64,000 bases of DNA from Rhea pennata (lineage: Eukaryota > Chordata > Aves > Rheiformes > Rheidae), in contig NC_084670.1 of NCBI RefSeq assembly GCF_028389875.1, forward strand, positions 13,115,383-13,179,382. The letters are read 5' to 3'. Positions 36,498-48,429 of the stretch are shown piece by piece. The stretch's first letter is position 1. Every line of letters begins with the position of its first letter. Position numbers and translations under genes: made by a program. Below the pieces are notes generated by a model. The model was not told the origin of the DNA. It saw only the letters and a program-made list of their open reading frames with translations, and did no database searches.

Positions 36498-37690
36498 AGG
36501 GCAAGGCCCTCCCAGAGCCAATGAGAGCCCCGGGGCAGAGGCAGCTGGGACCTGTTCCCTTGCTCCTGGGTGCCACTAGCCAAATCAAGTGCCTACAGAC
36601 TGTTGTACCCCAGCCCTGCTGTCTTCTGTCTGCATGCCCAGCCCCTCTGCTCTGAGCAGCCATGGGCAGCTTCTGCTGCTGGGTGGGCTCATGCTGTTTT
36701 TTCCACTGTTGCTGAGCAGAGAGGCAGCTGCCTGCATTACAGCTGTGGGGCTGCAGCCCCATTCCAGTGTTTCCAAAGGAACTTCCCCCAAGTGCCTGAA
36801 TCTGGCCCGTTTGCCTGGGGCTGATTTCCTTCTGAATAGGACCAAAAGAAGAGACTGGTCCCTGTCCTGGTGCCCTCTCCTCTTCCCTCTCTCATCAGAG
36901 CCTGTATGGATGAGCAGACTTGTTCCTGGCTGCTTGCTGCCACCACAAGTGTGAATGCTCCTGCTCTACCATGCCTTGTGCCACCTTGTTCTGTGCCATG
37001 GTGCTGCATGTCCCTTCCCCTTCTGGTCCTTGTATGCCCAGGTGGAGAGTTCTGCCCTGGTATTGGTGTGCTCAGGCATGGCTGGGGAGAAGGTAGGGGC
37101 AGCAAGGGTGGGACTTGAGGCCCAGAGCTGCCCAGTGCAATACACATACCCTGTGCCTGGTATATAGCAGGGGTTGTGACAGCCTGAAATGCCTCTGCCC
37201 CCTGATAAGCCCAGGTTGCCTTGCCCTTCTGTGCCTGGGCTGGGTGCTCAAGTGTGCTTTAGCCACACTTACCTGATCCTGTATGGCAGCTGGTGGCTTG
37301 GTCCAGAGTGGGGGAGGCCAAGCTCAGCCTTGACTTGGACCACTTCCATTCCTGCAAACTCAAGACTTGAGCAATAATTGTCCCTTGAAACAGCTCCTGT
37401 CTTATCCTACTTGGGACCAGCCCTACTCTGGCCCATGTGAGCACAAAGGAAGATGGTTGTGCTGTGTAACAGAGAACACCTTGACTCCATGGATTTCCCC
37501 AGGGCCTGGGTGGAGGTATACTCTGCCACACAGTAGGGCAGTGCAGCAGCTCTCCTAGGCCTGGTGCCCATCACCTGTTCTGGCTGTAACCAAAGCCATG
37601 TTGATGGCCTTGAGGATGAGGTGAAGGAGCCAGGCCTGGTCAGGCTGGGCTGCTCTTCTATCAAAAAATAAACAGACAGAAGGAGAAGTG
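36498..37690 (+). other. ELOVL1: ELOVL1 3' untranslated region with polyadenylation signal
   Basis: About 1.2 kb after the stop codon without coding features. AATAAA lies at 37667-37672, followed within 30 bases by a TGTGTCCTTGTTTT downstream element, which marks the likely transcript end. Confidence 0.8.
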
Positions 37691-40600
37691 GCTGTGTCCT
37701 TGTTTTCCTGGGTTACCCTGCCCTGAAGCTGTTCCAGGGGCTTGGCCCTGCCTGGTGTGTTTGGAGGCAGGACTGGGAGAAGCAGCTGAGCAGGTTTGTG
37801 TATGTGGATGTTTTTTTTTTTGGGGGGGGGGGGAGGAGTGTGATAGTGTGCTGATGCAGCAGATGGCAGGATTGTTTCTAAGTGCTTTGGTAGAGCAGTG
37901 CTCAGGGCAGGAAATGTGTTGAGGTTCCAGCTGTGAAAGTGGTTCCACCCTGTGAAAGAATGGCTGGGGTGGAGCGTGGATGCAGGCTGGGACTGGGGTG
38001 AACTGGCCAGGAGGAGCTGCTGCTTTTCAGAAATGAGTGGGAATGCTCTGAGGGGAGGTACTTGGAAGGCCAAGTGATGGGGAAACAGCAGGGAGGCCAG
38101 TTAGTTGCCTTCTGAAAGGGGAGCAAGGCATCTCCTTAAGCAAAGCTGCTGGTCCAGTGCCCTGGCTGGGTGCTACGTGGCTGCCCCATGACCAGGAGGT
38201 AGCTGCCACAGTGTGGATATGTGCAGAAAGGGGCATAAGCATGTTGGAGAAATGTTTTTGCTGGCTTCTTGATCCTGCTAAGGCAGTACATCTTCCCCAG
38301 CTGAAACAGTCTTGTTTCCTTTTAGGGCTGCCAGGGTTGTGATGCTGCCTTCCCCTTGTGCATCTGGCCCTGTCAAGCATGGAGGCCAGGCCTAGATGGT
38401 GATTTAAATCTGAGAACAGGGACATGTAGCCAGTTGGGACACCTGTGGCTAGGTGAAATATAGTAGTCCAGCAGGACTTCACTTTCAATATAGACTTGGT
38501 GGTGGTGCAGGAGGGCTTTACTGGTAACAGCTTAACAGCTGGGTTTGGTGGGAAGAGAAAGTTCAGCTACTCTTGCCTGACCACCATGTACCACAGAAGA
38601 GGGATGCCAAGCTCTGAAACAGAAAATACCCCTCCACCTTCAACCATACTAAACTTTTGCTACTATTTTGCCTAGCTGTACATGGGCTGTCACCCTATTC
38701 TACAGGCTTCATTCTTCCTGAACAGATGAAGTCCTAATGGGTCAAGTTTCAGCTCCATGTGTGCTTTCTCTCCCAGTTACTGCTCCTGCCTGTGCAAGGA
38801 CTGTCAAGAGAGTGTTCTGGTCTCTGATCTGGTGTTTAATATTTATTCAGTATGCGGAAGTCACAGCTTCAGGAGCTGTAGGAGATGACAGTCTCTTTGT
38901 TGCTTAGCCTCTTCCCTGCTGTTGGCTCTCAGTAAGTAAGGAGGGGACTGTCTCTGCTCTTGCCCAAAATAGAAACGGTACTTTAAACTACTTAAGCTTG
39001 GCATTCTGAAACAGGGGCTGTTCCTGACATGTGCTCTGCTCTCCCTTCCACCAATTGTTCCTCTTGGCTGTGATCTTACAATGGGCCAGCTATGGGCTTA
39101 AGTAATTTATACCCTGCAGTGGTCTGTTTAGGCTGCTTACTCTAAACTGATTTCATACCTTATATGGCAGGGTTTCCTGAGCTTGCCTGGTCAGAGTCTG
39201 GCTCCTTCCTCAGTACCTCCTCTTGCATCAGGGCAGTAGGGCCAAAATGTGGCCGAAGGCAGAACACAGTAATAGCATCACCTTCCAGTAATGCTCAGAG
39301 GGCTTTGAATGGGTGTGTAAAGCAATGGTGCTGGGGTGGTGGTGGTGGTGTATGTGCTCAGGACAGAGGCAAGACAGGCTCTGTGAAAGATAAACTGCAT
39401 TATACTGGACTACATGAAAAAATTACACCAGTTTTGAGGCATGCAAGGCCTTTCTTCCAGAGTCAGGAACAGTTGATGAGCCAGGCTGAGTACTGGAAGC
39501 CTTAATCAGTTGTGGGGGCAGAGGACAAGTCTGCTTTAATACCACTGTTTGTTAGGGCTGCATGAGGGCTGGGGCAGGGGCTTTTACTACTGCAGCTCAG
39601 CTCTGGGGAATGGTCAAGCCTTGTGTGTAGGTTCCTGCCTGGATCTAGTTGCTGTTCTGAGATTTGCTCCTGAAGAGAAAGAACAGAGCTGACTCTTTCT
39701 GCCTTCTGTGTGGGTTAGCAGTCCTATAGGGATGGTGCCTGCTCAGCTGCCATGGGGTGTGCTCTTCCTCATACCACCATCCCCTTCTCCTGGGGGTGCT
39801 GTGTGCACCCTCATGCCCCACATCAGCTTTGGTGGGTGGCCTCCCACCCAGCCTCAGCACAGGCCACAGTACCAGCGCTAGGTGCTTGCTTTTGAAGGCT
39901 CTAGCCAGCTTAAACATCAGGAGCCAAAGCAGGAGACTGGTGCTGGATACAGTGTGGTACAGTGTAAGGGGAAGGTGGAACTGGTTAATAATCTACCCTC
40001 AGCTAATTGTAGGGCAGTGGGCGGCACAGGCTTTGTAGAGGCCAGGGTGCTAATCAGAGCTGTACAGCTCTCCAGGCTTCCCCTACAGCCCCTGGCTGTG
40101 CTGGAATGGGTGTAGTGGGCCCTGGCACAGCTGTGTTCAAGCTGAAGGACAAGCTTGATGGGTCTGTTGCAGCCCCTGACACCATGGCTCTAACATGCCA
40201 AGCAGGGCAGCAGTGTCCTGGCTTTGGCCCAGCTGGCTTTCACTCAAGTCAAAGAAAAGTTGTGAGTGTATATACTATCCTGCTGGGGCATCAGCGTAGC
40301 TAAGACTGAGAGTGCCTATTTCTCCAATGCTGTGGAATTGAGCTCTGCACCTGCAGCATCTGCCACTGCAGGGTTCCTCCTGCTGCACCCTCTCCTTCCC
40401 CCTGCTCCCCAAATCAGCCTGCTTCCCTGTGCACAGGCACAGCCTCAGCTTGGCATCAGGGCTCCCCACCCCCAGGAGGGAGGACAAGGAGGTTATTAGG
40501 GCTGCTTTAAGGATGGATAACTAAGGTGAACACACCAGTTGTGGTTGCTCCGCTCCTGGGGTAATACCTAGCAGAGTGCCAAGCTGGATGGGACAATGCA

Positions 40601-41640
40601 GATTAACCCCTTCCATCAAGTTTTACACTTACTGTTTCCCAGCATTTGCTGCACTCTTCCTCAGTGCTTTTCCAGGCTTTTACAGCTGTTGCTGTATTTA
40701 CCGAATTCCCCCTCTGGGCACTAGTATTTGTGTTCCACCCCCCCATTAAAACGTAGTCCTCACCTTACCACTATTAAATTAAGCTCACACCACCTATGGC
40801 TATTTCACCCTATCACTATAAAGAAGAGCCTAGTGTTGGACTTCCTGGCTGCAGCACAGGAGTTGTATGCAGCAGGCAAAGGCCTTAAATACAGCTCCCC
40901 AAATTGCTGAGGTAAGGATGACCTCTCCAGGCCAGAGCCACCCACAGAAGTTAAGGACACATCCCTGCCTTAGCAAGAGCTAGCTCATTGCTTAAGGGAT
41001 GCTGAGCCTCCTTCATCCCTGCCCTGTCCTCCTCAGGAATACTGCAGGAGCTTTGACAATCTGTTAGGAGAAGACGACTAGAAGCTTTCTCAAGCCATAA
41101 CTGCTTCTAAATGAAGCCAAGAAGAGTGGTCATTAACAGCCCTCTTTTTCATACCACAGCCAAGACACCAGAACTGATATCCAACCACTGAAGACCAGGC
41201 AGCTTCAGAGCTTATGGTTTGAGAAAGATTAGATATACCAAGAAGGCTGTTTTCTTGGTAGAGCTTTGCTAAAAGAACATCAGCTTCTTCCTAAGAGCAG
41301 TTACTGCTGCAAGAAGAGAGCCCAGACTTGGGTCTTTCAGTGGTGCTGCTTCCTCTGGTAGGGTAGGGGTAAGCCCCAGCCCTTCAGGTAGGGCTGCAGT
41401 TGTAGCCAGGATGTTTGTGCTGACACATGACAAACCCGTCCTGGCTGAGACAGAAGTGCTCCTGTCAACATAGCAGCATTTCTTTCCCCGGATCAAGGAG
41501 CTCTGCTAAGCTTAGTCTGCCTGCAAGCTGAGCTTAAAGAACAAGACAGCTCTGCCACTTGCCCAAGTCCCAGCCTTTTAGAAAGGGTTACCTGGTACTT
41601 CAGGCCATGGACACTTCTTCCCTCAAACTCCATAAAAAGA
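37691..41640. other. Intergenic region between convergent ELOVL1 and CDC20
   Basis: About 4 kb with no gene or clear repeat that I can identify. It contains a T11G12 homopolymer pair at 37811-37833. Short open frames on both strands have no recognisable products. In human the two 3' ends are, as I recall, only a few hundred bases apart, so this spacer is comparatively long. Confidence 0.6.
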
Positions 41641-41661
41641 TAAAATATCAAACTGAAGATG

Positions 41662-41731
41662 TTTATTAACATTTAAAATACTGTACAGTATAGGCCCATT
41701 TCCCCCCCCCCCCACCAGCAACACTGTGCAC
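41662..41731 (-). other. CDC20: CDC20 3' untranslated region with polyadenylation signal
   Basis: On the minus strand AATAAA (plus-strand TTTATT) lies at 41662-41667, about 65 bases after the CDC20 stop. The 3' UTR is therefore short, under 100 bases. It includes a 12-base G run on the minus strand (plus C run at 41702-41713). Confidence 0.8.
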
Positions 41732-44700
41732 TTATCGAATGCCCTGGTGAATAATGCTGCTTTTGGCACTGTTTGCCTTCTCTTTTTCCTTCTTCTTTAT
41801 GGGGTCCATCTCAAAACAGCGCCAGAGCCGCAGCGTTTCATCAGCAGCTGCTGATGCCACTGTCGAGCCATCTGGGCTCATGGTCAAGTTCAGGACCCTG
41901 GCTGTGTGACCTGAGGAAGAGTTATGCAGTCAGGGCTGGGCTGATGGCCCCATGCTCCACTCTGCCTGGTTCTACAGCAGTTGCATTCACCCCACATTTT
42001 GCTGCCATGTACCCACATGAGCCCCACCAACCCCTTGCAGCATGCACAGCTGTCCCCAGATCATGCTAAGGCAGGCTAGGTTCACACCCTAGGCATGCAT
42101 TTGGAGCCTCAGTCTCTCCACAGCATCCCATGGAGGTGCCTCCCTCTAGCAGCATTCCCCTGGACACTATTCTGTCACTGATACTTCACGCAAGACCTCA
42201 GAAGTCTGCTCAAACCAAAGATCACATCAGCCTTTAATCTATGGCAGCCTTTCCCTTCCTTGCCCCAGGCAAGGGGCCCAACCTACCTCGGAGCTCAGTG
42301 ACCTTGGCCATTGTTGGATACTTCCATACCACCAGCTGATTCTGTGCAAAGCCATGGCCTGAGATGAACTCCTTGTAGTTTGTTGACCACAGAATAGAGC
42401 AAACCTGGGAAAAGGCAGGTAAAAGGCAAGCTGCTCATGCAGAAACTGTTTACCCAGAGACAAGCCTGTGATAGTTCCCTCCTTTGCCATTCCCCTAGAC
42501 CTCAGAAGCAAACCACTCTGTACAAATGTTTGCCTCACCTGAGAATGGGCATCAACAGCACTGAGGCAGGTGCCAGAACACACGTTCCAAATCCGGATGT
42601 GTCTGTCACTAGTCCCACCTCCAGTGGCTAGAACATTTGACTGCCATGGACACCAGGCCACAGCCTGTAAGGAAAGTGTTAGTTTTAAGACACACAAGAG
42701 GCAATCTGCTCCATACTGCACCTTCAATGGCCCAAGTCACAACAGCACTAGGGCAGCCCCTCTACGCACTGCAGTCTCCCTCTGGGGGGGGGGAGAAGTT
42801 CAGTAGATCCTCACACAGCATACCAAGTGCTCCATGTCTGCCTTGTATACAAACATATGCCCACACCTCACCAACAGCAGCCATACACTCACCTTGACAG
42901 CACCCTGGTGCTGAGTGAAGGTCTGTACAGGAGCAAAGTCACCACTGTCCCCTTGAGTACACGGCCAGATATTCACCAGGTTGTCATTGCCCCCGCTGGC
43001 TAAGTAGCGACCATCTAAAGACCACTTGAGTCCACAAACCTCCTGTGTGTGGCCAGCAAGTGTGGCCACATGGTGCTCAGCCACTCTCACATCGTGGTGG
43101 TGGATATGGCCAGTTCGTGCTCCACTGGAGAGAGAAGGGAGGTTTGCAGGGTCAGGTGGGCACATCTTTTCACTGCAAGCCATCTTTGTGCTTGTGTATT
43201 ACTAGACTGCCTTAGCTGCTGCTGGATTTCAGCTAGTATTACCAGTGTCACTGGGCTGTTGAGATGAGTTGTCAAGGCAGCCACAGGATTAGCAACTGCA
43301 GCACAAAGAGCAAGGGAAAAGAGAGCCCTTCTACCCATGGCCCAATGGAATGGGCTGAATAAGAATCCCAAGCCAGGCCAGAAATTCCTCCAAGCCATCC
43401 CAGATTCACACATAGTGTGGGTTAGAGATCAGAATCTGCAACAGCTGGACGTGCCATTTGCCCACACTAACGTACAATTTTACCTGGAGAGGATGTAGCT
43501 GTTCCAGCTGAGGGACCCCACACGTGAAGAATGACTGATCATATTTCGGAGACGTTTCTGCTGCTGTATGTCCCATAGCTAGAAAGGCAGAGCACTAAAT
43601 TCTCCAGTGTACCAGAAAATCTAGCCAATGGCACCCTCATCTTTGCCCATGGAGCCTTATAAGCTTTGGCATTCAATCTTTTCAGTGTGGGAATAGATAC
43701 AAATTTGTACCTCATGCCTACAGAACAGAAAGTAAATCCAGATGCTAGAAAATCCTAAAGCCAAACACTGCCTCCTGCTGCAGTTAGTCACTGCCCAGAA
43801 GTCTGGCCACAGCTGGATGCAGACTCCCCACTAGGCTTTGCACCCTCACTAGTCAGTGGAACAGCCACTGGTAGACAAGACTGCAGTGAAAGCTACACAC
43901 AGCCTATTAGAGAGTAGCAGCAGACAGCAAAGACATGCACAGCTACTTTGAATTTGTGCTACCTCCTGTTGATATGACTGTAAGGACTCCTTCAGATAAT
44001 ACCCATTATCTAACATGCCAGAGTACATTGTCCTCTGAGATGTTCTGTGCATTCCTCTATCACAGGTCACCCATTTCACTTGGCAGCCTCCTGTCAAAGC
44101 CAGCAACTCATCACTTAACTGGGGTAAAGCCCCCACACACCCTACATTCCTCCCACCTGTAGGAGGAAGACAAATCCAAATGCACTGTATCCTTTTGGTG
44201 CTAGTCAAGACTTTGGACAAAGTCCACAACTTCAGCAATCCCTAGATGACACCTCTAGTTTTATTCCTACGCTCACCTGGACTTCAGCATTACTTGTGCC
44301 AACAGCAAGGTAGTTTCCTTCTTTAATCCATGACACAGAAGAAACATAATCATCTGGATGCTCCATCTGCAGCAGCTGGATGATTTCCCCAGAGGAGTAA
44401 TTCCACAGATACACAGAGTTGTCCAGAGCCACTGCCAGGAAGTTCTGAGAGCTCCAGTCAATGAGATTCAGATCTACAATTTGGAAAAGCAATGCATCTC
44501 AGCACAGCACTGCAGCCAAGAACTTACACCCAGTGCTGATGCTACATCTGCCACATAAGCCAGTCATGTGCATGCACAGTAAAGACGCAGCCTCCTGAAA
44601 GTCGCTGTACCCAGCTATCAAGGTCAGAGAGCCCTGGTCCAAGTCACTTGCACGGCACTTTGGACCACTGTTCCTATAAGGCTACACACAGACACTCTAG

Positions 44701-47700
44701 AAGTGGTCAGTGCAAGCCTGGATGCATTAGACATCAACTCAGCCAAGTTAGCTCCAGTTCCTAGAAGCACACCACTCTAATTACTGGAGAAAATACGTAG
44801 CCAGTGTTTGTTTTCATTCAGATCTTGCTTATAGATGTGGGTTAGGTTTGGTCAGACTCATGCAAAGGTTTCAGCATAGAATAAAGTTTAACAAAGTTGC
44901 ATTTAGACAAGCTAGACAAAAAAAAGTGGGAGGAAGTGCAATGGATTATAATAAGACTTCTTCAAAGCCTTATTCAGAGATGAAAAGTACCTTTTTGGTG
45001 GGACAAGGAGTTCACAGAAATCAGCAAGGAGCAAAAGTGGCACTAAATTGCCCACCCAAACCCATTCCAGCTGGGGAAGTGAGGCAGGGCTTGTCTATTC
45101 TCTCAACAAGAGAGCAAGAAGAATCAGCAGACACCTCCCAGTGGCACTCTAGTGCAGAACAAGCTCCATGCCCACTCACTGTTACAGCCTACTTACAATA
45201 GTCATTGCGAATTTCTGGTGCATCAAGGATTCGATCTGGCATTGATGGAATGTATCTACCATTCTTCCTGGTGGACCCAGGTGTGGTCTTCTGACTGTAG
45301 AGCACTTTCAGGTTATTCTGATAGCCTGTGTGCAGAGGAACAGCTTTGTTATCCTAAGTTACTGTTTCTTCTTGGTTGATCACTGCTCACCCAACTAGTA
45401 GACTCTTCCAATGAAAGTCAAATCCCAAACAGAGGGAAGAGATGAGTTCTGCCACAGAGAACACAATGTGTGCTCACACTGCAGGTGCCAGTCCTGGACA
45501 TGATCAATGTCCTTGCCACTACCACTAAATCAACATCAGTGGCTGTTAATAGCTGAAGCAGGATAGGTTCCAGTTCCCCAATTCACAAGAATACATTTAG
45601 CTGGAAAGCACATGATTTTCTGTATGCCACATTTAAAAACAGTTGAGCTACAGAGCGTGCAGCAGAGAGCATGAGGCCTTTACAGACATCATGAAGATTT
45701 ACTATTTGCAGTGTAAGTTTGCAACAAGCAATCACTGCTCAAGTTTTGTAAAGAACTTTAGCATAGCTGTTTTGCCAGACCCTCTACTTCAGAAAAGCTA
45801 GGAGGGAAACACCAGTGTTCAAGAGCTCTGAGGAAGTCAGTTGTTCTCTCCCATGTTCAAATATAAGGTTTGAGTTACAGTTCCCTTTCCCAAATATCTC
45901 CAGCTGAGTCAACTCACCATCAGACCCTGCATCATACCTTCTGGAGCATTCTGTGGCTTTCCACTAAGGCGAAGTATCTTTGCCTCTTCTACATCAAAAC
46001 CATTCAGGTTCACTGCCCAGGCTTTCTGTTGCTCCTAGAGAGACCAAACACCCTCAGCATGACTCATTTGACATACGAAGCCCATGCTGCACCTCAGACA
46101 AAACTGTAGCTGGCAGGGCATATGCTCAGCCCTCTTCTCCCAGAATCAGAAGGTACATGACTGTACTGTAGGAGTCAGTTGCACATAGGCAGCTCAAAGT
46201 AGTTTTTCCTCAGACCTTGGCACTGCATCCTGCTCACAAAGTTTTCCTACAGAAAGGGGAGCAAATTCAACAATTCTCATTGCCAGAGAGGAAGCCGCAG
46301 CCACAAGGGACCATGTGCTTCATAAACAGATTTCAGAACACATTCCAGAATAGTTCCCCGTGCAGACATTCTCCTAGAATAGCTACCACCAGCAGTTTGA
46401 CTGCATGCAGGATCACAGCTTTGTGCCTCTGTAGCATGCTTCATTTAAAAGCCTCATCACTCCTTCAAAGTTGAATTTTACTATCATAAGCTGCACTGAT
46501 TAGAGTGGAAAAACAGGTTTAAGGAGGCTCTACAGTTTCTTGTACCCAAGGAAACATCCCCAAAGAGCAGCTATGCTCAGCCTCCTCTGCGGCAGCTGTG
46601 CACCAGTTCTGCTGACAGCCACTACAGCTTCCACCTCACCCCAGACTCCTGAAGCCAAGAGCTGGAAGCTGTGGTAGCTGTGGCTGTTAGCCTCACAAAC
46701 CCTTTTGTTAAGTTTTACAGTTTGCTTCTCTGGAAAAGGTTAAGAAGGATTAACTATTGCATAATGTGTATTACAACAGTCATCATATAGCTAGCAGCAT
46801 GCTCACCTTCTTGGTAGGGGAATCCTCTGCAGGGTCATTCTCTTTGGTTAGGAGAAAATTGGCCATCTCCATCTGCATAGTGCTGCGGTTGGGAATGTAG
46901 CGATCCCCCCCAGCCTTTGTTGGGGTGCTCTGGATTTTGGATCCTGATTTACCTGTATTCACACGCATAAATATTGTCTTACAGCTGTCAGACAGCCTGA
47001 GCTTTTGAGAAACACAGCAAAACTAGCACTCTAAAAGGCATTCTACCCACAACAGACTACCAGTAGTTTACTGTCCACCAGTAAAGCGCCATGATCATAT
47101 GATGACTCAGAGCATTGTTACGCATTCTGTACAAGTTACAGATAACTCGTATTTCTGGCCTCTACACCTTGCCATATCCCGGCAGTCCCCAACCCACCCA
47201 GCCCAATCTCAGTGCTGTTAGATACATCCTTGGGTCTAGTGCAGTCAGTTCAGTGCTTCCAGCTATGAGGAGGATGCCAAAATGCTGTTGCAGCATGCAA
47301 AGCTGTCAGTACACACACTCCCACACAGCCCAGAGCTGGGCCAGCGAGGCCCTGCTGCGGGGCAGCAGTTCACCCCAACTCGGTGCACCCGGCCCCGCCC
47401 ACCTCGCGCCCAGGAAGAGGGGGCAGGAGACCCCCGGGAGCCGGGGCACTGTAACCCCCCCCCTCACCCGGCTAGTGAGTGGGCCAGGGCAGCCTGCTAG
47501 AGCCTCAGAGCCCCCCGCGGCGCAGGCGGGCGGCCCGGGCGCGCTCCACCCACCGGGGGGCAGCAGCCTGCCGCTCACCGGGGGTCTTGGACGGCGTCTT
47601 GCTGGCGCTGTGGGAGCGGTTGGCCGGCTTCATGGGCGACACGCCGGCGGCGGGGCTGGGCCCGGGGGCGCCGCTCTCCTTGGCCTTGCGCTGCCACCGC

Positions 47701-47777
47701 GCCGGCGGCGCGTTGGGGATCGGCGTGTCCAGCTTCAGCAGCCCGTGCAGGTCCGCCTCGAACACGAACTGCGCCAT
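41732..47777 (-). CDS. CDC20: CDC20, APC/C activator (complete, 10 coding exons)
   Basis: CDC20 is the WD40 co-activator that brings substrates to the anaphase-promoting complex and is the target of the spindle checkpoint. Coding exons are 47579-47777, 46807-46952, 45938-46034, 45197-45325, 44277-44473, 43484-43578, 42893-43124, 42539-42664, 42287-42404 and 41732-41910, joining in phase to 505 aa. It starts [20 protein letters not shown]. The C-box DRYIP is at 83-87 and a KEN box at 103-105. The [18 protein letters not shown] segment holds the Mad2-binding region. A seven-bladed propeller follows, with blocks such as [20 protein letters not shown]. The C-terminal Ile-Arg tail (IHQGIR) docks on APC/C. 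Human is about 499 aa. No defects seen. An untranslated first exon precedes this set. Confidence 0.97.
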
Positions 47778-47780
47778 GGC

Positions 47781-47990
47781 GCTGCGGGAGGGAGGGAGGG
47801 AGGGCGGGCAGGCGGCGTCAGCGCGGCGCCGCGCCGCGCAGGGGCCCGGGCCGCGCCGCGAGCCTGCCCCGGGCGGGCCCCCTGCCCCGGGCCGGCCCCC
47901 CGCGCCCCCATCGCGCCCCCCGCCCCGCGGTGCCGAGGTGCCGAGGTGCCGGGCCCCCCCCGCCCCGGCCGCCCCTCACCACCTGCGCTC
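47781..47990 (-). other. CDC20: CDC20 5' untranslated exon, intron and acceptor
   Basis: On the minus strand a long pyrimidine tract (CCCTCCCTCCCTCCCGCAG) ends at an AG at 47783-47782, leaving CGCC before the ATG at 47777. Upstream, GCGCAGGTGGTGAGG around 47990-47975 offers two overlapping donors. CDC20 therefore most likely has a small untranslated exon 1 and an intron of about 190 bp. Which donor is used is not determined. Confidence 0.65.
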
Positions 47991-48009
47991 TCCGGTTGAG
48001 GCTCTCGTG

Positions 48010-48100
48010 ACCTCGCTCCGCACCGCACTTAAACCCCGCGCGGCCGCTCCTCCCATTGGCCGCTTCAAACCCAACGGCCGCGCGCTGCCATGGCGACCGC
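48010..48100 (-). promoter_or_regulatory. CDC20: CDC20 promoter with CCAAT box and CHR-like element
   Basis: On the minus strand a CCAAT box (plus ATTGG at 48055-48059) lies next to TTTGAA (plus TTCAAA at 48064-48069), the consensus of the cell-cycle genes homology region. A second TTTAAG-like site lies near 48029. CCAAT plus CHR is the arrangement used by NF-Y and DREAM/MuvB for G2/M-phase genes, which fits CDC20. The whole lies in a CpG island running from about 47500 to 48450. Confidence 0.6.
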
Positions 48101-48291
48101 CGCGCGCCGCGTCGCGATTGGCTGGGCAGGGCGGCGCGGGCGGGGCTCTGCCGGGGGGCGGCCCCGGGGCCGGCAGTCGGAGGGTGGCGAGGGGCTGAGG
48201 CCGGCGGGTGGACCGTGCCGCTCCGCTTCCATGGGAACCGATCCGAGCCGCCGGGCCCTGCGAACTGGGGCCGCTGGGGGCAGTGTGAGGC

Positions 48292-48307
48292 GGGGGGGGG
48301 GGGGGGG
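48292..48307 (+). repeat. Homopolymer G run (16 nt)
   Basis: Sixteen consecutive G residues lie between the CDC20 promoter and the MPL 3' end, inside the CpG island. It is likely to be length-variable and prone to sequencing error. Confidence 0.85.
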
Positions 48308-48387
48308 TCTGGGAGAAGGGCAGAGGAGATGAGGGGGGAAGGCGCGGGCGCCGCGAAGGACAGGAGGCCGAGTCTGTCCGCTTCTCG

Positions 48388-48393
48388 TTTATA
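48388..48393 (-). terminator. MPL: Candidate MPL polyadenylation signal TATAAA
   Basis: The minus strand reads TATAAA here, about 37 bases past the MPL stop codon. TATAAA is a known weaker variant of AATAAA. No AATAAA is visible between the stop and the CDC20 promoter, so this is the best candidate for transcript end. Confidence 0.45.
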
Positions 48394-48429
48394 GCACAAG
48401 CGAGGAGGCGGGAGCCCCGCGGGCCGCGC

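Noticed and set aside
47115-47999. Plus-strand open frame of 294 codons over CDC20 exon 1
   Set aside because: It is antisense to a well-supported coding exon and is a GC-composition shadow.
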